Source: an uncultured Victivallales bacterium (GTDB lineage Bacteria; Verrucomicrobiota; Lentisphaeria; Victivallales; UBA1829). Taken from it: a stretch of DNA of 64,000 nucleotides. Under the pieces are notes generated by a model. The model saw only the letters and a list, made by a program, of their open reading frames with translations, ran no database searches and was not told the origin of the DNA. The DNA lies in NCBI GenBank assembly GCA_934661375.1, contig CAKUJH010000016.1, forward strand, positions 1 to 64,000, written 5' to 3'. The translations under genes and the position numbers were made by a program. Each line of letters opens with the position of its first letter. Position 1 is the first letter of the stretch. Of this stretch, positions 50,412 to 59,353 are shown piece after piece.

Positions 50412-51209
50412 ATGACCAGTCCCAAGACCTCCCCCGCACACATTTCAGGAGCAATGCGTAACTCATTGATGTTCACATTGATAGAACTACTTGTTGTGAT
50501 TGCGATCATTGCGATTCTGGCGGGAATGCTGCTGCCGGCACTGAATTCGGCAAAGGAAAAAGCCAAGGCAGTTCAATGCGTTTCCAACTTAAAACAAATC
50601 GGTCTGATGTCGGCATCTTACAGCAACGATCAGCAGGAATGGGTGCTTCCGCATAATATGGGTAGTCATTTTACCGGCATTTACAGACAAGGAGATGCTT
50701 ATGCGGATTCGAGTACTCCGCTGGGAGCTTATCATCAGATGTACCGGCGTCTGGGGTATGCTGCCGACTGGAAAGCAACTACCGTCACATCTGTGTTTCT
50801 GTGCCCTTCTGAAACTGGAACCAGAAGTACTTTTTCCAAACTGTATTTTGGAGGGGTTTACGGCATTTCGCTGGGCTGGATATATGCAAAACAGAATTTA
50901 TCCGTCCGGCAGATAGCGCGTTTGAGCCGACTCAAGAATCCGTCCATGAAGGCTTACTGTGAAGACTCCACCTCCAATTATAAAACTTCCTTTTTTATGA
51001 TCGGACTGGGGGCAAAACCGTCCACATCCAACGGCGCAATTGCGTACGGACGGCACAAAAACATGTGTAATGTGCTGTATGCCAGCGGTTCAGTGAGTCC
51101 AATACGTGCCGGCAATCCGCTGGAAAGTGCCTTGAACAAGAACGGACTGCTGATCAATTGGGAATCGGACCGCAATTATGTCTGCCGCTATTTCTGGGAT
51201 GAAAACTGA
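50412..51209 (+). CDS. type II-secretion/type IV-like pseudopilin
   Basis: A 265-residue protein with a prepilin leader. The cleavage-methylation motif is FTLIELLVVIAIIAIL at about residues 19-34, with Glu at position five of the mature chain, followed by AGMLLPALNSAKEKAKAVQC, typical of the large family of such proteins in Lentisphaerota and Planctomycetota. The residue before the cleavage point is Met rather than Gly. The globular part has two Cys. AAAGGAAAC lies about nine bases ahead of ATG 50412. It forms a cassette with the regulator before it and the glycosidase after it. The function of these abundant pseudopilins is not established. Confidence 0.88.
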   Translation: MTSPKTSPAHISGAMRNSLMFTLIELLVVIAIIAILAGMLLPALNSAKEKAKAVQCVSNLKQIGLMSASYSNDQQEWVLPHNMGSHFTGIYRQGDAYADSSTPLGAYHQMYRRLGYAADWKATTVTSVFLCPSETGTRSTFSKLYFGGVYGISLGWIYAKQNLSVRQIARLSRLKNPSMKAYCEDSTSNYKTSFFMIGLGAKPSTSNGAIAYGRHKNMCNVLYASGSVSPIRAGNPLESALNKNGLLINWESDRNYVCRYFWDEN

Positions 51210-51250
51210 TCGTCTGCAGTTGCAATTCATATATAAGGAGAATAAAAAAA

Positions 51251-54200
51251 ATGAAAAATGTGATCCTGTGCCTGACTGCCGCCGCCCTGTCATTGTCGGC
51301 AGAACCGCCGTTCCGTCAATGGGATTTCGAAAAATGGGATGCCAACGGAATGAAATCCGTATCGAAAAGCGGTTCCATTTCAGCTCCTGCCGGCGCCATG
51401 CAGGGAAAAGGATACAACGGCAGCACTGCCGCCTGCGCGGATGCCAAAAACAGTGTTGTCTGGTATGCGGGGAATCTGTTTGAGAACAGCAACGCCTTCA
51501 CCGTTGAACTGAAATTTTTCCTGAATGAACCGGTCAACCGTAAAAACGGCAATACGCTGATCTGCTATGCCAAACATTCCTGGAACCGCGGACAGTTTCT
51601 GCTCCGTCTCACGCCGCAGAACAGTCTGGAAGCGTCCTTTCGCCTGACGGATGCCGCCACACAGAAAGTGTTGAAGAAGTTGACAGTGTCATCCGGCGCA
51701 TTGAAAATCGAACCGGGAAAATATTACACGGTCCGGGTGGCGTCCCGCAGCGGCGGCGCATTGAAAATCTGGCTGGATGGACAGATGGTTGCGGTTCAGG
51801 AGAAAGACTCGTTCAGTCTGGGGGATCTGAAAATCAAAAGTCCGGGCGGATATCCGTTCCTGGCTGTGGGCTGGGATCTTTCCAACCTGCCGTCCGACGG
51901 TTCCAGATTCCGTCCATTGAATGGTTTTGTTGACGACCTTACAATCTGGAAGAGTTTCCAGGAACCGAAAATGAAAGTGGAAACGGGCAAAGCACAGGAA
52001 AATGTGTTGTTCTTAAAAAATAACGGCAGATTTCTGACCGGGAAGTTTCATGTGGCGGATCGCCCCGGCAAATTGCTGGGCAGTTTTATCCGGCCGGAAC
52101 AGAAATTTCTGGATGCCGCCGCGCAGACTGAAATAAAGCTGGATCAGCAGAATCTGGTGCTGGTGTTCCGGTGTCCGATTGCGCAGGGGACGAAACTGAA
52201 TGTGAAAAACACCAATCTCTGGAATGGTGATCTGGTGGAATTTTTCTTTCGGCCGGAAATGTCCTCTCCGGAATTTTTCCAGTATGCGCTGAATGCAGGC
52301 GGGAAGTCCGCCGCAATTCACTGGAAAGCACCGGGCACCCAGTCTTCCGGATTCCGGAGTCAGGCGAAATTCCGTACGTGGTCGGATGAAACGGCATGGT
52401 ATGCGGAAATGATTATACCGGTTTCCGAGCTGCGGCTGAATCAGCCGGCAGCGGGAAAGACGCCGCAGGTGAACTTTACCCGGACCGGCACAACCGGCGG
52501 CGGTCTTTCTTCGTGGTCCAAAGGCGCGTTGAACGATTTTCGGGCATTGGATAAATTCGGCATACTGGTAATCGGCGACCCTGCCGCCGTGCTGAATGCC
52601 CGCCTTGCCGCTCTCTCCGAAGAACTGTCGCACTGTAAAAACGGCGGCGACTCCGCAAAAGCTCTGGCGGACGATCTCCGCAAATTATCCGGTATGATCG
52701 CGCAGAACGGTTCCGATATGAACCGCTTCTCCGGATTTGCCGCTGCCATTGAAAATCTGAAGCCGCGGCTGACCCTGGTTCAGTTCGGCAATACGGCATC
52801 CATGTTATGGCAGCCGCTGCAGATGTGGAGCAATGATCTCCGGGTTTCCGCTCTGTCGAAAAAACTGACGGAAATCAATCTCACTTTGCCGCAGAACAGT
52901 TTCACCTGGCATGGTTTTGCATTCAGCAACCTTTCCGATAAACCATTCCTTGGACAACTGAAATATTTTTCGACAGAGCGTTCGAAAGACAATCGAGTTT
53001 TTCAGTTTTTCAACGAAAATTTATGGAAATACAGATATCCGCAGGATCCGGTACGCGAACGTCTTGAGTTTTACGAGGCTCTTCCGATTCTGTCGTCTGC
53101 CGGCAATACAGTGTATGACCCGTTTCTGCCGCTGGGCATGAAGACTCTGCTCCGCGCCGGAGCCGGAACGACCGTTCCGCTGTGGCTGCGTTTCTCTTCC
53201 GCCGGGCTGAAGCCTGGCACATATACCGGCGTGATCTGCCTGAAACCCTCCTACCCGGATTTCCCGGTTCAGACCGTCCCGTTCACTGTCAAAGTTCTGC
53301 CGGTTGACCTGGGGACGGATTATCCGGATTCCACCAATTACACCTTCATGTATCCCAACGGTCATGAAAATCTGACCGGTATTCTGGCGCGGAAAAAATT
53401 CAACATTATTTATCCGGGCTGCATCGGACAGCTTGCCGCAGATTATTATCCGGAATTTGATGCGGACGGTAAAATGGTCAAACCTGCGGATTATTCCAAA
53501 CTTGACCGGATGATCGAGCTTTCCGTATCCAGCGGAATTCCGCTGAACCGGATACAGATCAATTTCTGGCTGGAACTGAACCTGCATGGATTGAGGCATA
53601 ACGGCGTCTGCACACTGAAATACAATACTCCGCAATGGAAAAACGCATTCGGCATCTGGCTGAAAGACATTACAGAACACTGCAGGAAAAAATACGGTAT
53701 CGGCAAAGACCGTCTGCTGTTCACCACCGTGGATGAACCGTCCGGAGACGTGAACGATCCCGGCAGCCGCATGTACCAGGCATATCTGCAGGCGAAAATC
53801 ATCAAGGATATAGATCCTGAACTGCGGACGAAAACCAATCCGCTGCCGGATGTGCTGAATGATTTTGCCCGAAACAAGGTATCCTGCAACAAACTGCTGG
53901 AAGTGTATGACATCATTGAATTGTACCGGCCGTCTGTTACGCCGGAAATTGCGGCATGGGCGAAAAACAGCGGAAAAATCATCTGGACGTACGGTATTTA
54001 CGGAAAGACGACAGCTCCGGATGTTTATCGCCGCGAGTATTGGCAGTCTCTGCGGGACGGTTTTTCATCCGTCGTTACTTACTGGCATTTGGAGGCTGCT
54101 GCCGGCGGAGACGGATTCAACGGAAATGACGGGGTGCAGAACCGGGTGGATTACGGTTCCATGTATGTCGATTACGAACTGGGTACTGCGCTGTCCGGAC

Positions 54201-54400
54201 GCCGCGAAGAAGCACATGAACTGGGACGGGAAGATTATCGTCTTGCCAAGTATTGCGAAAAACGTCTGAAACAGCGGAATGATCCTGCGCTTCAGTCAGA
54301 GTACCGTTCCATTATTCAGCAGGGAGCTTCTGGCAGCATGGCGGAAATGGATGCTGCGTATGCCCGGCTGCTTGATCTGGCGATCCGGCTGAACCGGTGA
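51251..54400 (+). CDS. giant multidomain glycoside hydrolase (LamG, CBM9-like, DUF4091/GH123-like)
   Basis: A 1049-residue exported enzyme. The signal peptide is residues 1-18 (LCLTAAALSLSA). A LamG/concanavalin-like domain follows (about 20-240), then a CBM9-like carbohydrate-binding domain (about 255-405), a helical linker (about 430-500), a beta domain with TYTGVICLKPSYPDFPVQTV, and a catalytic barrel from about 690. D828-E829 in FTTVDEPSGD matches the adjacent Asp-Glu pair used by GH123-type N-acetylhexosaminidases, whose DUF4091 relatives share this layout. The substrate is thus likely an amino-sugar glycan (inference). It follows the pseudopilin gene by 41 bases, and a terminator ends the unit. 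Confidence 0.82.
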   Translation: MKNVILCLTAAALSLSAEPPFRQWDFEKWDANGMKSVSKSGSISAPAGAMQGKGYNGSTAACADAKNSVVWYAGNLFENSNAFTVELKFFLNEPVNRKNGNTLICYAKHSWNRGQFLLRLTPQNSLEASFRLTDAATQKVLKKLTVSSGALKIEPGKYYTVRVASRSGGALKIWLDGQMVAVQEKDSFSLGDLKIKSPGGYPFLAVGWDLSNLPSDGSRFRPLNGFVDDLTIWKSFQEPKMKVETGKAQENVLFLKNNGRFLTGKFHVADRPGKLLGSFIRPEQKFLDAAAQTEIKLDQQNLVLVFRCPIAQGTKLNVKNTNLWNGDLVEFFFRPEMSSPEFFQYALNAGGKSAAIHWKAPGTQSSGFRSQAKFRTWSDETAWYAEMIIPVSELRLNQPAAGKTPQVNFTRTGTTGGGLSSWSKGALNDFRALDKFGILVIGDPAAVLNARLAALSEELSHCKNGGDSAKALADDLRKLSGMIAQNGSDMNRFSGFAAAIENLKPRLTLVQFGNTASMLWQPLQMWSNDLRVSALSKKLTEINLTLPQNSFTWHGFAFSNLSDKPFLGQLKYFSTERSKDNRVFQFFNENLWKYRYPQDPVRERLEFYEALPILSSAGNTVYDPFLPLGMKTLLRAGAGTTVPLWLRFSSAGLKPGTYTGVICLKPSYPDFPVQTVPFTVKVLPVDLGTDYPDSTNYTFMYPNGHENLTGILARKKFNIIYPGCIGQLAADYYPEFDADGKMVKPADYSKLDRMIELSVSSGIPLNRIQINFWLELNLHGLRHNGVCTLKYNTPQWKNAFGIWLKDITEHCRKKYGIGKDRLLFTTVDEPSGDVNDPGSRMYQAYLQAKIIKDIDPELRTKTNPLPDVLNDFARNKVSCNKLLEVYDIIELYRPSVTPEIAAWAKNSGKIIWTYGIYGKTTAPDVYRREYWQSLRDGFSSVVTYWHLEAAAGGDGFNGNDGVQNRVDYGSMYVDYELGTALSGRREEAHELGREDYRLAKYCEKRLKQRNDPALQSEYRSIIQQGASGSMAEMDAAYARLLDLAIRLNR

Positions 54401-54417
54401 AATTTTCAGAAACCTGA

Positions 54418-54457
54418 GCTGCTGCTGAAATTTCTCAATGGAGGCAGCGGCTTTTTT
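54418..54457 (+). terminator. intrinsic terminator after the glycosidase gene
   Basis: GCTGCTG (from 54418 or 54421) pairs with CAGCGGC (54445-54451) around a loop of about 17-20 bases, followed by six T residues. The stem includes one G-U pair. It lies 18 bases after the stop. Confidence 0.7.
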
Positions 54458-54554
54458 CAACTCTTCATTTTTTTATGAGACAACTCTGCATTTTTTTGCA
54501 ACATTTTGAACAGCGGCATTCCGGCAATTATTCGATTAAAAAATATTCCGGAAT

Positions 54555-54582
54555 TTGAAAAAAACAGTTTCTGCTGTATATT
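54555..54582 (+). promoter_or_regulatory. promoter of the LacI-family regulator gene
   Basis: TTGAAA (54555-54560), 16 bases, TATATT (54577-54582). The start codon at 54607 follows within about 20 bases of the predicted transcription start. Confidence 0.65.
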
Positions 54583-54598
54583 TGGAAGATCAGCAGAA
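54569..54598. promoter_or_regulatory. candidate LacI autoregulatory operator
   Basis: A perfect eight-base inverted repeat, TTCTGCTG (54569-54576) and CAGCAGAA (54591-54598), separated by 14 bases and straddling the -10 box of the LacI-family gene. A bound dimer would cover the promoter, the usual layout for autorepression. The half-sites are further apart than in a classic LacI operator, so a hairpin in the leader is an alternative. Confidence 0.45.
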
Positions 54599-54606
54599 GG
54601 AATGAA

Positions 54607-55635
54607 ATGGCAAGACAGGCTTCGGAAAAAAGTATTTACCGCGTGGCGGAACAGCTCGGCGTATCCATTGCGACAGTGTCGCGTGTCGTGAACAACCGGA
54701 TCGGCGTATCGGAAACCACTCGGCGCAAAGTGCTGGAATGTATTCAGCAGATGGGATATAAAGCCAGCTGCGGAAATACGCGTCCCAAATATGTCGCGGT
54801 CATCAATTTTTATCCGGTGCCGACCGAATACAACCGGAAACTCCTGGAAGCCCTGTTCATTCATTTCCGTTCCTGCGAATTCATTTTCTGTTCCGCGCTG
54901 TATTATGATTTCGAAAAGGAGAAACAGACCCTGCTGCAGCGTCTCCGCGATGAGCAGTATTCCGGCGCAATTGTGATTACTCCGCCGAAACATGTCATTC
55001 CGCAACTGTTTGATTTTCTGGATTCGGATATCCCGGTCATGCTGGTCGACCACTGCGATGATTCTTTGCCGGAACAGTTCGGACATATCAGTCAGGACAG
55101 CCGCCGGACGGCGCGCATTGCCACAGAATACCTGCTGTCGCTCGGGCACCGCAGAATCGCATATTTGGGCGGCAATCCGGGTATCCCCGGCGCGGATGCC
55201 TACTGCCGCGGATATTGCGAAGCCATGACGGATGCGGGGCTTTCTCCGCTGACCCGGATCAATGATTTCTGCGGAAATCTGGAAGACGTCGCCTGCCGCG
55301 AAACGGCGGAACTGCTGGAGCTTCATCCGGAAATTACCGCGATTCTTGCCAAAGACGATGACTATGCGCTGGGCGCCATTCACTGTGCAGACCTGCGGGG
55401 CTTGAAAGTGCCGGAACAGCTGTCCGTGGTCGGCACCGGAAATTACAATTTCAGTTCATTCTGCAATCCGCCAATCACCACAATGTCATACGATTTGGAC
55501 TGTCTGGGCATGAAAATGGCGGAAATTTTCTCGGAATGCCTGACCGGGCCGGATCCTCTCCGGAAACTGCCGCGCATTTTCATTGACAGTCAGCTGATTT
55601 GCCGCAAATCCGCAGTTGCGCCCGAAACGGTGTAA
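54607..55635 (+). CDS. LacI-family transcriptional regulator
   Basis: A 342-residue repressor. The N-terminal helix-turn-helix is SIYRVAEQLGVSIATVSRVV, followed by the hinge-type QQMGYKA. Residues ~60-335 form a sugar-binding periplasmic-type domain (for example LSLGHRRIAYLGG and PEQLSVVGTGNYNF). AAGGAATGAA precedes ATG 54607. A perfect inverted repeat spans its -10 box. It stands beside an MFS sugar transporter and a beheaded carbohydrate-active gene, which are its likely former regulon. Confidence 0.93.
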   Translation: MARQASEKSIYRVAEQLGVSIATVSRVVNNRIGVSETTRRKVLECIQQMGYKASCGNTRPKYVAVINFYPVPTEYNRKLLEALFIHFRSCEFIFCSALYYDFEKEKQTLLQRLRDEQYSGAIVITPPKHVIPQLFDFLDSDIPVMLVDHCDDSLPEQFGHISQDSRRTARIATEYLLSLGHRRIAYLGGNPGIPGADAYCRGYCEAMTDAGLSPLTRINDFCGNLEDVACRETAELLELHPEITAILAKDDDYALGAIHCADLRGLKVPEQLSVVGTGNYNFSSFCNPPITTMSYDLDCLGMKMAEIFSECLTGPDPLRKLPRIFIDSQLICRKSAVAPETV

Positions 55636-55640
55636 ATTAA

Positions 55641-55694
55641 AAAAATCCGCCGTCCGTCAAACCAAGGAAAACGACGGACGGACAGGATTTTTTG
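55641..55694. terminator. bidirectional intrinsic terminator
   Basis: CCGTCCGTC (from 55651) and GACGGACGG (from 55673) form a nine-pair stem flanked by AAAAAAATCC on one side and GGATTTTTT on the other, so T runs follow the hairpin in both directions. It separates the LacI gene from the convergent dehydrogenase fragment. Confidence 0.9.
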
Positions 55695-55705
55695 ATATTC
55701 ATATT

Positions 55706-56020
55706 TCAGCGTAAATGTTCATCTGTCATGGACATGAAACGTTTTTCCGTGATTTCCGCAAGCAGCGGTTCTCCGTTGAAGAAGCGGTGAAACTCATCCA
55801 GCAGGAACGGCAGATAACGGTGATATCCGGAATACCCCGCATTGTGCGGCGTAAGCAGAACATTGTCCAAGCCGTAGAAAGGGGAATCGTCGGGCAGGGG
55901 TTCTTCATCGAACACATCCAGAACCGCTCGGATTTTTCCGGAATGAAGCGCGGCGAGCAGCGCGTTCTGATCACACAGCCGGGAACGTCCGCCGTTGGTG
56001 AATACGGCTTTTGAACTGAA
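55706..56020 (-). pseudogene. C-terminal fragment of a D-isomer-specific 2-hydroxyacid dehydrogenase
   Basis: About 100 residues matching the end of the NAD-binding domain of D-2-hydroxyacid dehydrogenases: KAVFTNGGRSRLCDQNALLA, then AVLDVFDEEPLPDDSPFYGL and NVLLTPHNAGYS with the catalytic His. The first two thirds, including the substrate domain and the GxGxxG motif, are missing. Upstream sequence switches abruptly at about 56020 to the other-strand fragment. It should be inactive. Confidence 0.82.
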
Positions 56021-56957
56021 TGCACAGAAAAACTGCAAAATGCTGATAACCGGTCTGACGGCGGGGAACTGGACCGTTCAGTCGCCTGCCGGAAAATGCT
56101 TCCGGGCTGCAGTCCGGAAACGTTCAGGAGTCATTTTTCTGGAAGCGGGTCCCGGCAAATGGAAATTTGCTCCGGGCGCGTTGGAAACTCTGCCGCCGCT
56201 GCCGGAATCCTCCTTGCAGGCGTCCATGGTTGATAAAACCACATCCGGCGACGGTCTGCTGCCGCTGGCTTCGTATGAAAAAACTTTTCAAACTGCCGGA
56301 GTTACAGCTGTCGACAAGGATGGGAAACTGGTTTTGCGCACCCGTACAGATGAAGCAGTTCTGGAAAACGGAAAGTCTGCCTGTCTGCTGAATGGTTTCC
56401 GTCTGGAAGGAAAACCGGCGGCGCGGCAAACCGGTGATGGCTGGCTGCTGTCTCCGGATTTTGCCGCTGATTTTGCCCGGAGTTCTCTGCATTACGATGA
56501 CGACACGGATTTACCGGTCTTTCTGCCGCGCACGGAACAGTCTCCGGATTACCGGGTATTCCGCTTTGTCTCCGCATTGCCGGATTCGCAGGAAAAATTC
56601 CGTACCATGCTGACTGATCCGTTCCGGCGGACCGGATACTGGGCGGCGCCCGGCAGGAATGTGCAGTTCGAAATCGTGCTGTTCCGTCCGGAGAAACTGA
56701 ATGGCGTGGCGATCCGCTGGCTTCAGGGCAGCCGCCGCAAAGCAGATTTCAGACTGGAAGTGTCCGGAGACGGCCGGACCTATGAAACGGTGTTTGACGG
56801 CAAGTCTTCCGGCAAGACCGACCAGTTCGAAGAAGTGAAGTTTCCGGCTCGCCCGGTCCTGCGGATTCGTTTCACTGGCCGCGGCAATTCGGATAATTAC
56901 TGGAATTCCATCACTGCCATGCGTCTGCTGGATGAACGGAGCGGTACGGACCGATGA
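56020..56957 (+). pseudogene. C-terminal fragment of a carbohydrate-active protein with discoidin-like domain
   Basis: About 310 residues in an open frame that has no credible start. They begin mid-domain with MLITGLTAGNWTVQSPAGK and end in a discoidin (F5/8 type C)-like domain (RRTGYWAAPGRNVQFEIVLF ... LRIRFTGRGNSDNYWNSITA). This pattern is common at the C-terminus of heparinase-like or glycoside-hydrolase proteins. The N-terminal catalytic part is lost at a junction near 56020. The end overlaps the MFS transporter start (ATGA at 56954), so the two were once an operon. Confidence 0.65.
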
Positions 56958-58336
56958 ATCTGTTCAAATCTTATTCCGGGAAAACGTGGACCGCGGGAAC
57001 TTTAACCTATTCACTGGGCGGACTGGTGTTTCTGTCCATCTGGCTGATCGGCGGTGATTTTCCGTGGTCAATGCGGGATCGGGCGGTAACTCCGGCTGCG
57101 ACGGTAATTCTGAAACAGATCGGCATTACCGATTTTCTGTACGGGGTGATCGTCATCGCTTTTCCGAATTTCACGAATCTGTTTCTTTCCCCTGTGATCA
57201 GCTACATATCCGACCGCCATCGGGGGCGTTACGGACGGCGGATTCCGTTTCTGCTGTTCACGACTCCGTTTATCGTGCTGGGACTGTGCGGTCTGGGACT
57301 GACCGCTTTTTTCGGGAAGATGATTCATGCGGCACTGCCGGCGGTTTCGCTTCATGCCGCCATGCTGACTGTATTCTGCATTGCCTGGATTCTGCTTGAT
57401 TTCGGAACGACGCTTTCCAATTCGCTTTTCTATGCGCTAATCAATGATGTGGTGCCGGAAGTTCTGCTGGGCCGCTTTTTCTCTCTGCTCCGGATTGTGA
57501 GTCTGGGCGCGGGAGTGTTTTTCAACTATTGTCTGCTGGCGGAAGTGCCGGCACACAGCGCGGAAATATTTGTCGGATTAGGAATTGTTTACGGGATTGG
57601 GTTGACTCTGCTGTGCTGGAAGGTGAAGGAAGGACAGTATCCGCCGCCTCCGCCGGTACGGGAGGATCAACAGGGACAAAGTGCGTTTCACCGTGCATTG
57701 TCCGGAACAATAGAATACTTCCGGCAGAGTTTTTCGCTGCCGTATTACCGTTGGCTGATTCTGGCAACCTCCATGGCGATGGCTCTGGCATTCGGTCCGG
57801 TCAATTATTTCGCCATACAGTACGCACAGTCCGTTTCATACAGCCTGAAATCCTACGGAATCTGCCTGGTCATATCCCTGTTCTGTTCTCTGTGTCTGAG
57901 CTGGCCGCTGGGGTGCCTGGCGGATCGCTTTCACCCGCTCCGGACGGGTGTCTGTTCGCTGGCTGCCTACTTTATTCTGATGTGCGTGTCCTATTTTCTG
58001 ATGGCGGACCCGCAATACTTCGGGATCATATTCACAACGCATTGCATTGTCAACGGTCTTTACACAACCTTGACCGCATCGCTGCTGCCTCGTCTGCTGC
58101 CGCGGACCTTGTTTGCGCAGTTCAATTCCGCCTGTGCGATTGTTTCGGCAGTGTTCAGCATCGGGGCAGGGCCGCTGTTCGGCTGGATTGTGGATACTTT
58201 CGGCGGTGGTTACCGTTTATTGTTCCTGCTGGGCGGAGCCGGGACCCTGCTGACTTTTGCCGTGTTTCTGCCGGTATTCCGCGGATTCCTGAAATTCGGC
58301 GGTTATGAAGCGTATTCAGCCCCGGTGCCGCGCTGA
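56954..58336 (+). CDS. MFS / GPH-type sugar transporter
   Basis: A 460-residue, 12-helix transporter. Landmarks are the helix 2-3 loop SYISDRHRGRYGRRIPFLLF (D-R-x-x-x-x-G-R-R, as in glycoside-pentoside-hexuronide symporters), a central loop near residue 225 (PPPPPVREDQQGQ), and the second-half loop WPLGCLADRFHPLR. It probably imports a mono- or oligosaccharide with a cation. The beheaded carbohydrate gene overlaps its start, and the LacI regulator lies upstream. With the original promoter deleted, its current expression is uncertain. Confidence 0.85.
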   Translation: MNLFKSYSGKTWTAGTLTYSLGGLVFLSIWLIGGDFPWSMRDRAVTPAATVILKQIGITDFLYGVIVIAFPNFTNLFLSPVISYISDRHRGRYGRRIPFLLFTTPFIVLGLCGLGLTAFFGKMIHAALPAVSLHAAMLTVFCIAWILLDFGTTLSNSLFYALINDVVPEVLLGRFFSLLRIVSLGAGVFFNYCLLAEVPAHSAEIFVGLGIVYGIGLTLLCWKVKEGQYPPPPPVREDQQGQSAFHRALSGTIEYFRQSFSLPYYRWLILATSMAMALAFGPVNYFAIQYAQSVSYSLKSYGICLVISLFCSLCLSWPLGCLADRFHPLRTGVCSLAAYFILMCVSYFLMADPQYFGIIFTTHCIVNGLYTTLTASLLPRLLPRTLFAQFNSACAIVSAVFSIGAGPLFGWIVDTFGGGYRLLFLLGGAGTLLTFAVFLPVFRGFLKFGGYEAYSAPVPR

Positions 58337-58360
58337 TTCCGGCGTCCGGCGGAATCTTTT
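58336..58360 (+). terminator. possible weak terminator after the MFS gene
   Basis: ATTCCG (58336-58341), an eight-base loop, CGGAAT (58350-58355), then CTTTT. The six-pair stem is short and the T run is brief, so confidence is low. Confidence 0.35.
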
Positions 58361-58427
58361 GACGCAATCGTGCCGGACTGTTTCCGTTTAATTTGTGCAA
58401 AATCACGTTTTTTTGCGTTTTCAGATA

Positions 58428-58455
58428 TTGCAAGCTCGGAAAAAGAGGTTAGATT
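58428..58455 (+). promoter_or_regulatory. promoter of the OlsB/OlsA-like operon
   Basis: TTGCAA (58428-58433), 16 bases, TAGATT (58450-58455), followed by a ~75-base leader before ATG 58538. The leader includes a GC-rich hairpin-prone stretch (CTCCGCCGGGGGCGGA). Confidence 0.5.
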
Positions 58456-58537
58456 ACACTGTAATGGACAGAAACTCCGCCGGGGGCGGAACTCTGAGGG
58501 ATTATTGGGAAAGTTTTAACTGCATTCAGGTGTAAAA

Positions 58538-59353
58538 ATGACTTCATCAGAAATACGGGACAGACTGTGCAATCCGCCCGTCCTGGCGGAAAAGGATCAG
58601 TACCGGATTAAATTCGCCATGACTCCGCAGGAGATCGAAGCCGCGTTACGTCTGCGTTATCAGGTATTCAAAATGGAACAGGGCAAGCATGTCAAAGACT
58701 GCGGACAGGCGGGAATTGACCGCGATGAATTCGATGATTACTGTCTGCATCTGGTCGTGGAAGACAAGGAAACCGGCCGTGCCGCAGGAACATACCGGGT
58801 CCATTTGGGACCGACTGCGCTGGAAAATTCGCTGGGTTTTTATTCTTCGCAGGAATTTGACATCAAGGGGCTGGATGCCATTGCCAGACAGACCATCGAA
58901 GTCGGACGTTCCTGTGTTTCACGGGATTACCGCAACGGAACGGTGGTTGCGCTGCTCTGGGCTGGCATTTCTGAAATTCTTGCCCGTTCGGGACTGCGTT
59001 ATCTGACCGGCTGTGTGAGTCTGGAGGACATGGAACCGGAAGCCGGCTGGGCTCTGTATGACTGGCTGGTGGAACAGCATAAGATCTCCGATCAGGTCAG
59101 CGGTACGCCTCTGCCGTGTGTCCGCATGGAACGTCCTTCGGCGGAAGCCATGGAAAAATTCCGGCAGACTCATCCGTCGGTCCGGTCGTTGATTCCGCCG
59201 CTGTTCAAAGGATATCTGCGGCTGGGGGCGAAGATCTGTTCCGAACCGGTGTTCGACCGGGATTTCGGCACGATTGACTTCCTGATTCTGCTGGATGTGG
59301 GCGGTCTTCCCGAACGTTACCAGAAACATTTCAATGTGGCGGCGGTCAAATGA
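58538..59353 (+). CDS. GNAT/OlsB-like N-acyltransferase
   Basis: A 271-residue acyltransferase of the OlsB/hemolysin-like GNAT group (Acetyltransf_5). Core motifs are ALRLRYQVFKMEQGK near residue 35, FDDYCLHLVVEDKETGRAAGTYRV, and the acyl-ACP-site segment IEVGRSCVSRDYRNGTVVALLW. In OlsB the enzyme N-acylates ornithine with a 3-hydroxy fatty acid. It overlaps by four bases (ATGA) with a PlsC-type gene, the OlsB-OlsA arrangement, so an ornithine or other amino-acid lipid is a good hypothesis. The ribosome binding site is AGGTGTAAAA. Confidence 0.85.
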   Translation: MTSSEIRDRLCNPPVLAEKDQYRIKFAMTPQEIEAALRLRYQVFKMEQGKHVKDCGQAGIDRDEFDDYCLHLVVEDKETGRAAGTYRVHLGPTALENSLGFYSSQEFDIKGLDAIARQTIEVGRSCVSRDYRNGTVVALLWAGISEILARSGLRYLTGCVSLEDMEPEAGWALYDWLVEQHKISDQVSGTPLPCVRMERPSAEAMEKFRQTHPSVRSLIPPLFKGYLRLGAKICSEPVFDRDFGTIDFLILLDVGGLPERYQKHFNVAAVK

